Of a stretch of DNA of 16,537 nt, positions 14,661-16,537 are shown in pieces. The translations under genes were made by a program, and so were the position numbers. Location: the NCBI GenBank assembly GCA_021829015.1, contig JAJZOJ010000034.1:1-16537 (forward strand), given 5' to 3'. The notes beneath the pieces were generated by a model that saw only the letters and a list, made by a program, of their open reading frames with translations, was not told the DNA's origin and ran no database searches. The first letter of the stretch is position 1. Every line of letters starts with the position of its first letter. This DNA is from Microcaldota archaeon. GTDB lineage: Archaea > Micrarchaeota > Micrarchaeia > Micrarchaeales > Micrarchaeaceae.

Positions 14661-15011
14661 ATGGCCAAGAAAGGCAGTGAAGGGGGTGTCCACGACAAGG
14701 CGTGGCTCATAGCGGCATACATAGTGCCCTACATGATAAGCGGTATAATCGTGCTGTTCCTGAAGGGGGAAAGCGACCCGAGGGTGAAGCTGCATTCCAT
14801 GCAGTCGATATTCCTGGGGATTGCCATGATAATAATAGCCGTAGTGTTCGACATCCTGTCATTCACCGGGATATTCCTGATGGGCGTGATAGGCGCACTG
14901 CTTGTCGTGTTCCTGTGGCTGTATGGCATATACGCAGGTCTTGAGGCATACTCAGGAAGGAACATAGTCATACCAGTGGTAACGGACTACGCAAAGCGCT
15001 ATTCCAAGTAA
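14661..15011 (+). CDS. Small three-helix membrane protein, DUF4870/Tic20-like
   Basis: 116 aa. Three hydrophobic segments are visible: AWLIAAYIVPYMISGIIVLF (about 14-33), IFLGIAMIIIAVVFDILSF (50-68) and IFLMGVIGALLVVFLWLYGI (71-90). Between the first two is the conserved turn ESDPRVKLHSMQSI, and after the last is GLEAYSGRNIVIPVVTDYA. This matches the DUF4870 pattern (helix, charged loop with R/K-x-H-x-x-Q-S, two helices, then a conserved I-P segment). The molecular function is unknown. It lies downstream of archease with its own TATA box and is convergent with the pilin-like gene (39-nt gap). Confidence 0.83.
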   Translation: MAKKGSEGGVHDKAWLIAAYIVPYMISGIIVLFLKGESDPRVKLHSMQSIFLGIAMIIIAVVFDILSFTGIFLMGVIGALLVVFLWLYGIYAGLEAYSGRNIVIPVVTDYAKRYSK

Positions 15012-15050
15012 ACGACGACAGAGTATAAAGTGCCTGCGGCGGATGCTTTC

Positions 15051-16343
15051 TCACGGGCAGCCGGTGCATCCATTCATGTTTGCGCCTTTGAACTTCGCCC
15101 CGTTGATGTTGGCACCAACGAGGTTGGCATACTGCAGGTTAGCATTCTGGAAGTTGACATTGGTGAGGTTGGCGTTGCCCAGGTTGGCGAATTCCAGGTT
15201 GGTCCCCTCGAAGTTGTCCCCTGAGAAGTTCCCTCCCTGCAGGTCAGCATACTCCATATCCGCATAGTTGAAGTTGGTGCCCTGCGTTGCTGTAATGCCC
15301 TGCAGGTCAGCTCCTACAAGGTTTGCATTCTCAAAGTTTATGTTGTATGCGTATACGTTCTGCAGATCCGTGAACATCAATGTCGCATGGTCGAAGTTCG
15401 TGTTGTTCAGGTTGGCGCTCTCCAGATATGCGTAGTTCAGGTTGCCGTAGTTGACGTTGTCCCCTTTCATGTCATAGCCCGGAACGTAGCAGTACGATGC
15501 GGATATCCTGTTCAGGTTGCTGCCCCCGCTAGTGGGGAACGAGGTGCACTGCTGGTATGTAATGCTGTTGTAGGTTGCGGTAACCGTGCAGCTCTTAGTT
15601 GCGGTTATGATCCCTCCCTCGGTGCTCAGGCCGCATCCAGATATGGAGTTGAATATGAATGCCGTCATGCCAGAGTTCCTTATCACCGGGCTGTATTCCG
15701 CTACGTGGGTGCTGCCGTACTGGAAGAACTCCACGAGCGGCAGCTGGTAGTCCTCGAAGTTGCTGCCGTTGACCCTGAGTGCAGCTCCGTTCCTAACGAA
15801 CTGCAGGTCCTTGACTATGAAAGTCACGAATATCGGGTGCTCTACCGATCCATCGGTCCTGAGCTGCCCGCCGAAGTAGTATGTCTCCTTGGGGCATGTG
15901 GAATTGGATATGCGGGACGGGGCTCCGGCGCAGTAATCGGCTACAACGCTGAACATCCCGGAATACTGCTGCCCCGGGGTTACCGGTTCGCTGAAGTTAG
16001 CCGCGCAGTAGAACATCTGGCCTGCAGTTATGGTGTTCGGGGTGCAGAATCCCCCAGTGCTGGGGTAGGATCCCATTATCGCATTGAATCCGCTTATGCT
16101 CATGTTACCTGGGACCATGTCAGTGGAAAGCACAACGAGCTGCGACCCTCCGGGTGCGCCGAAGTAGATGCTATCAAGGCAGTGGAACTCGCTGTAGAAT
16201 GTGCACTCTGTGGGGAACGTTGCCTTGGGTATGGTAGCGAATATTATCAGGAAGGTGAGCACCAGCGCTATTACTATGAAAACGAACCCGTAGGTCGTCA
16301 GGAATTCTATAGCGCTCTGGCCCTTGAGCATACCGCCATGCAT
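15051..16343 (-). CDS. Pilin-like surface protein with C-terminal pentapeptide-repeat domain
   Basis: 430 aa. The N-terminus MLKGQSAIEFLTTYGFVFIV is an archaeal class III (type IV pilin-like) signal: a prepilin peptidase would cut between G8 and Q9, leaving a hydrophobic helix (about 10-37) for assembly or anchoring. Residues 40-290 form a Cys-containing extracellular domain with several N-x-S/T sequons. Residues about 297-424 are pentapeptide repeats of the A(N/D)Lxx / xNFxx type, which fold as a right-handed quadrilateral beta-helix. The protein ends in GCTGCP, a CxxC pair. The ATG at 16343 is favoured because a TATA box lies 27 nt upstream. A pilus-tip or surface fibre role is inference; pentapeptide-repeat proteins elsewhere are mostly cytoplasmic. 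Confidence 0.83.
   Translation of the reverse strand: MHGGMLKGQSAIEFLTTYGFVFIVIALVLTFLIIFATIPKATFPTECTFYSEFHCLDSIYFGAPGGSQLVVLSTDMVPGNMSISGFNAIMGSYPSTGGFCTPNTITAGQMFYCAANFSEPVTPGQQYSGMFSVVADYCAGAPSRISNSTCPKETYYFGGQLRTDGSVEHPIFVTFIVKDLQFVRNGAALRVNGSNFEDYQLPLVEFFQYGSTHVAEYSPVIRNSGMTAFIFNSISGCGLSTEGGIITATKSCTVTATYNSITYQQCTSFPTSGGSNLNRISASYCYVPGYDMKGDNVNYGNLNYAYLESANLNNTNFDHATLMFTDLQNVYAYNINFENANLVGADLQGITATQGTNFNYADMEYADLQGGNFSGDNFEGTNLEFANLGNANLTNVNFQNANLQYANLVGANINGAKFKGANMNGCTGCP
15063..15455 (-). repeat. Pentapeptide-repeat coding array
   Basis: About 25 tandem five-codon units inside the pilin-like gene encoding A(N/D)LxN-type repeats, with Leu/Phe/Met at the centre. The DNA shows a recurring 15-bp periodicity of AGGTTGGC-like words on the + strand. 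The units are diverged rather than identical. Confidence 0.85.
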
Positions 16344-16365
16344 ACTGACTGATAAGCAGCTAAAG

Positions 16366-16374
16366 CTATTAAAG
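16366..16374 (-). promoter_or_regulatory. TATA box of the pilin-like gene
   Basis: The - strand reads CTTTAATAG, centred 27 nt before the ATG at 16343, as for a leaderless transcript. It lies only 11 nt after the tRNA-Cys 3' end. Confidence 0.55.
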
Positions 16375-16384
16375 CTATCAATGA

Positions 16385-16470
16385 AGCCAGGAGGGGAAAT
16401 TTCGCCCTAGGGTGTCGAATCCCCCTATGCCGCTCTGCAGGCGGCCGCATAGCCGATCTGCCATCCTGGC
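16385..16470 (-). tRNA. tRNA-Cys(GCA) with a 15-nt intron in the T-loop
   Basis: All arms can be read. The acceptor stem GCCAGGA/TCCTGGC is a perfect 7 bp. T8 G9 are followed by the D-arm GCA-GATCGGCTA-TGC with A14 and the GG pair. The anticodon arm is GCCGC-CTGCAGA-GCGGC, a perfect 5-bp stem with T33 and anticodon GCA. A 4-nt variable loop ATAG precedes the T-stem GGGGA/TCCCC. The discriminator is T73, the main identity base of tRNA-Cys, and no CCA is encoded. The T-loop is interrupted by 15 nt; after removal the loop reads TTCGACT, a normal T-loop, and the mature body is 71 nt. A TATA box lies just upstream. The gene was hidden because the intron breaks the T-arm that gene finders rely on. 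Confidence 0.93.
16399..16413 (-). other. Noncanonical tRNA intron (position 59/60) with BHB motif
   Basis: The intron ACCCTAGGGCGAAAT lies between C59 and T60. The precursor folds into an hBHBh' element: the T-stem GGGGA/TCCCC as outer helix, the 3-nt bulge ATT, the central 4-bp helix TTCG/CGAA, the 3-nt bulge ACA, then the inner CCC/GGG closed by TA. Cutting after the second base of each bulge, as archaeal splicing endonuclease does, restores the loop TTCGACT exactly. Confidence 0.88.
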
Positions 16471-16493
16471 CCAGAAGGATTTTGAGCCGCGCC

Positions 16494-16505
16494 ATTATTA
16501 TATTT
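16494..16505 (-). promoter_or_regulatory. TATA box of tRNA-Cys
   Basis: The - strand reads AAAATATAATAA, centred about 29 nt before the mature tRNA 5' end at 16470. A transcript start near 16474 would leave a leader of about 4 nt for RNase P to remove. Confidence 0.6.
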
Positions 16506-16537
16506 TCTTATGGTAGTTTATTCGCGTGGTGATATGG

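Noticed and set aside
15387..16352. 321-aa + strand open frame opposite the pilin-like gene
   Set aside because: It is a shadow frame of the pentapeptide and pilin coding sequence, with low-complexity Val/Gly composition and no domain.
16410..16433. Type II long variable arm (TAGGG/CCCTA hairpin) for a tRNA-Ser or tRNA-Leu
   Set aside because: That fold leaves no valid T-arm. The intron model gives a canonical T-loop, a perfect BHB and Cys identity bases.
16307..16495. 62-aa - strand open frame
   Set aside because: It coincides with the tRNA-Cys gene and its flanks, and shows no domain or ribosome site.
16506..16537. Possible start of a + strand gene at the right edge (ATG at 16510 or 16534, the latter right after GGTGAT)
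   Set aside because: Too few codons to judge, the GGTGAT spacing is too short, and the only TATA-like element is better explained as the tRNA promoter.
1..16537. CRISPR arrays, insertion sequences, prophage or toxin-antitoxin genes
   Set aside because: No direct-repeat array with spacers, no transposase motifs and no inverted-repeat ends were seen; all larger gaps are explained by 5S, tRNA or promoters.

Overview
The window looks like part of the compact chromosome of an archaeon, most likely a DPANN lineage such as Micrarchaeota (ARMAN-2-like). The reasons are TATA boxes about 25 nt upstream of start codons, many genes that appear leaderless, archaeal-type KsgA, primase large subunit, NAD kinase, archease and DUF763, a class III (archaeal pilin) signal peptide, a lone 5S rRNA gene, and a tRNA whose T-loop is interrupted by a tiny intron with a bulge-helix-bulge (BHB) splice motif. 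The lineage is an inference; no marker here fixes the species.

Layout. (1) 1-1424: the 3' part of ksgA (+) meets a UPF0173-type metallo-beta-lactamase-fold gene (-). (2) 1425-7117: a TATA element, possibly shared by both directions, precedes a giant secreted and membrane-anchored glycoprotein gene (+, about 1875 aa). (3) 7114-7795: an unknown helical protein gene and, upstream of it on the same (-) strand, a solitary 5S rRNA gene with its own promoter. (4) 7941-8963: an exported protein with a lytic-transglycosylase (SLT) domain (+). (5) 8965-11946: a (-) cluster read as NAD kinase, DUF763 protein, primase large subunit (PriL) and a 46-aa zinc-finger protein. (6) 12023-13027: a membrane-anchored clan GH-A glycoside hydrolase (+). 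(7) 13052-14041: a small coiled-coil protein and a family 4-like uracil-DNA glycosylase (-). (8) 14165-15011: archease and a three-helix DUF4870-like membrane protein (+). (9) 15051-16343: a pilin-like surface protein with a pentapeptide-repeat C-terminus (-). (10) 16385-16470: tRNA-Cys(GCA) with a 15-nt intron (-).

Themes. Housekeeping information-processing genes (rRNA methylation, 5S rRNA, tRNA-Cys, archease, primase, DNA glycosylase) alternate with cell-surface genes (giant glycoprotein, SLT protein, GH-A enzyme, pilin/pentapeptide protein). Two DNA-metabolism proteins, PriL and the uracil-DNA glycosylase, appear to have lost the cysteines that hold a 4Fe-4S cluster in their families. The strongest hidden signal is the intron-containing tRNA-Cys, where every tRNA arm and a textbook BHB motif can be read directly from the sequence.
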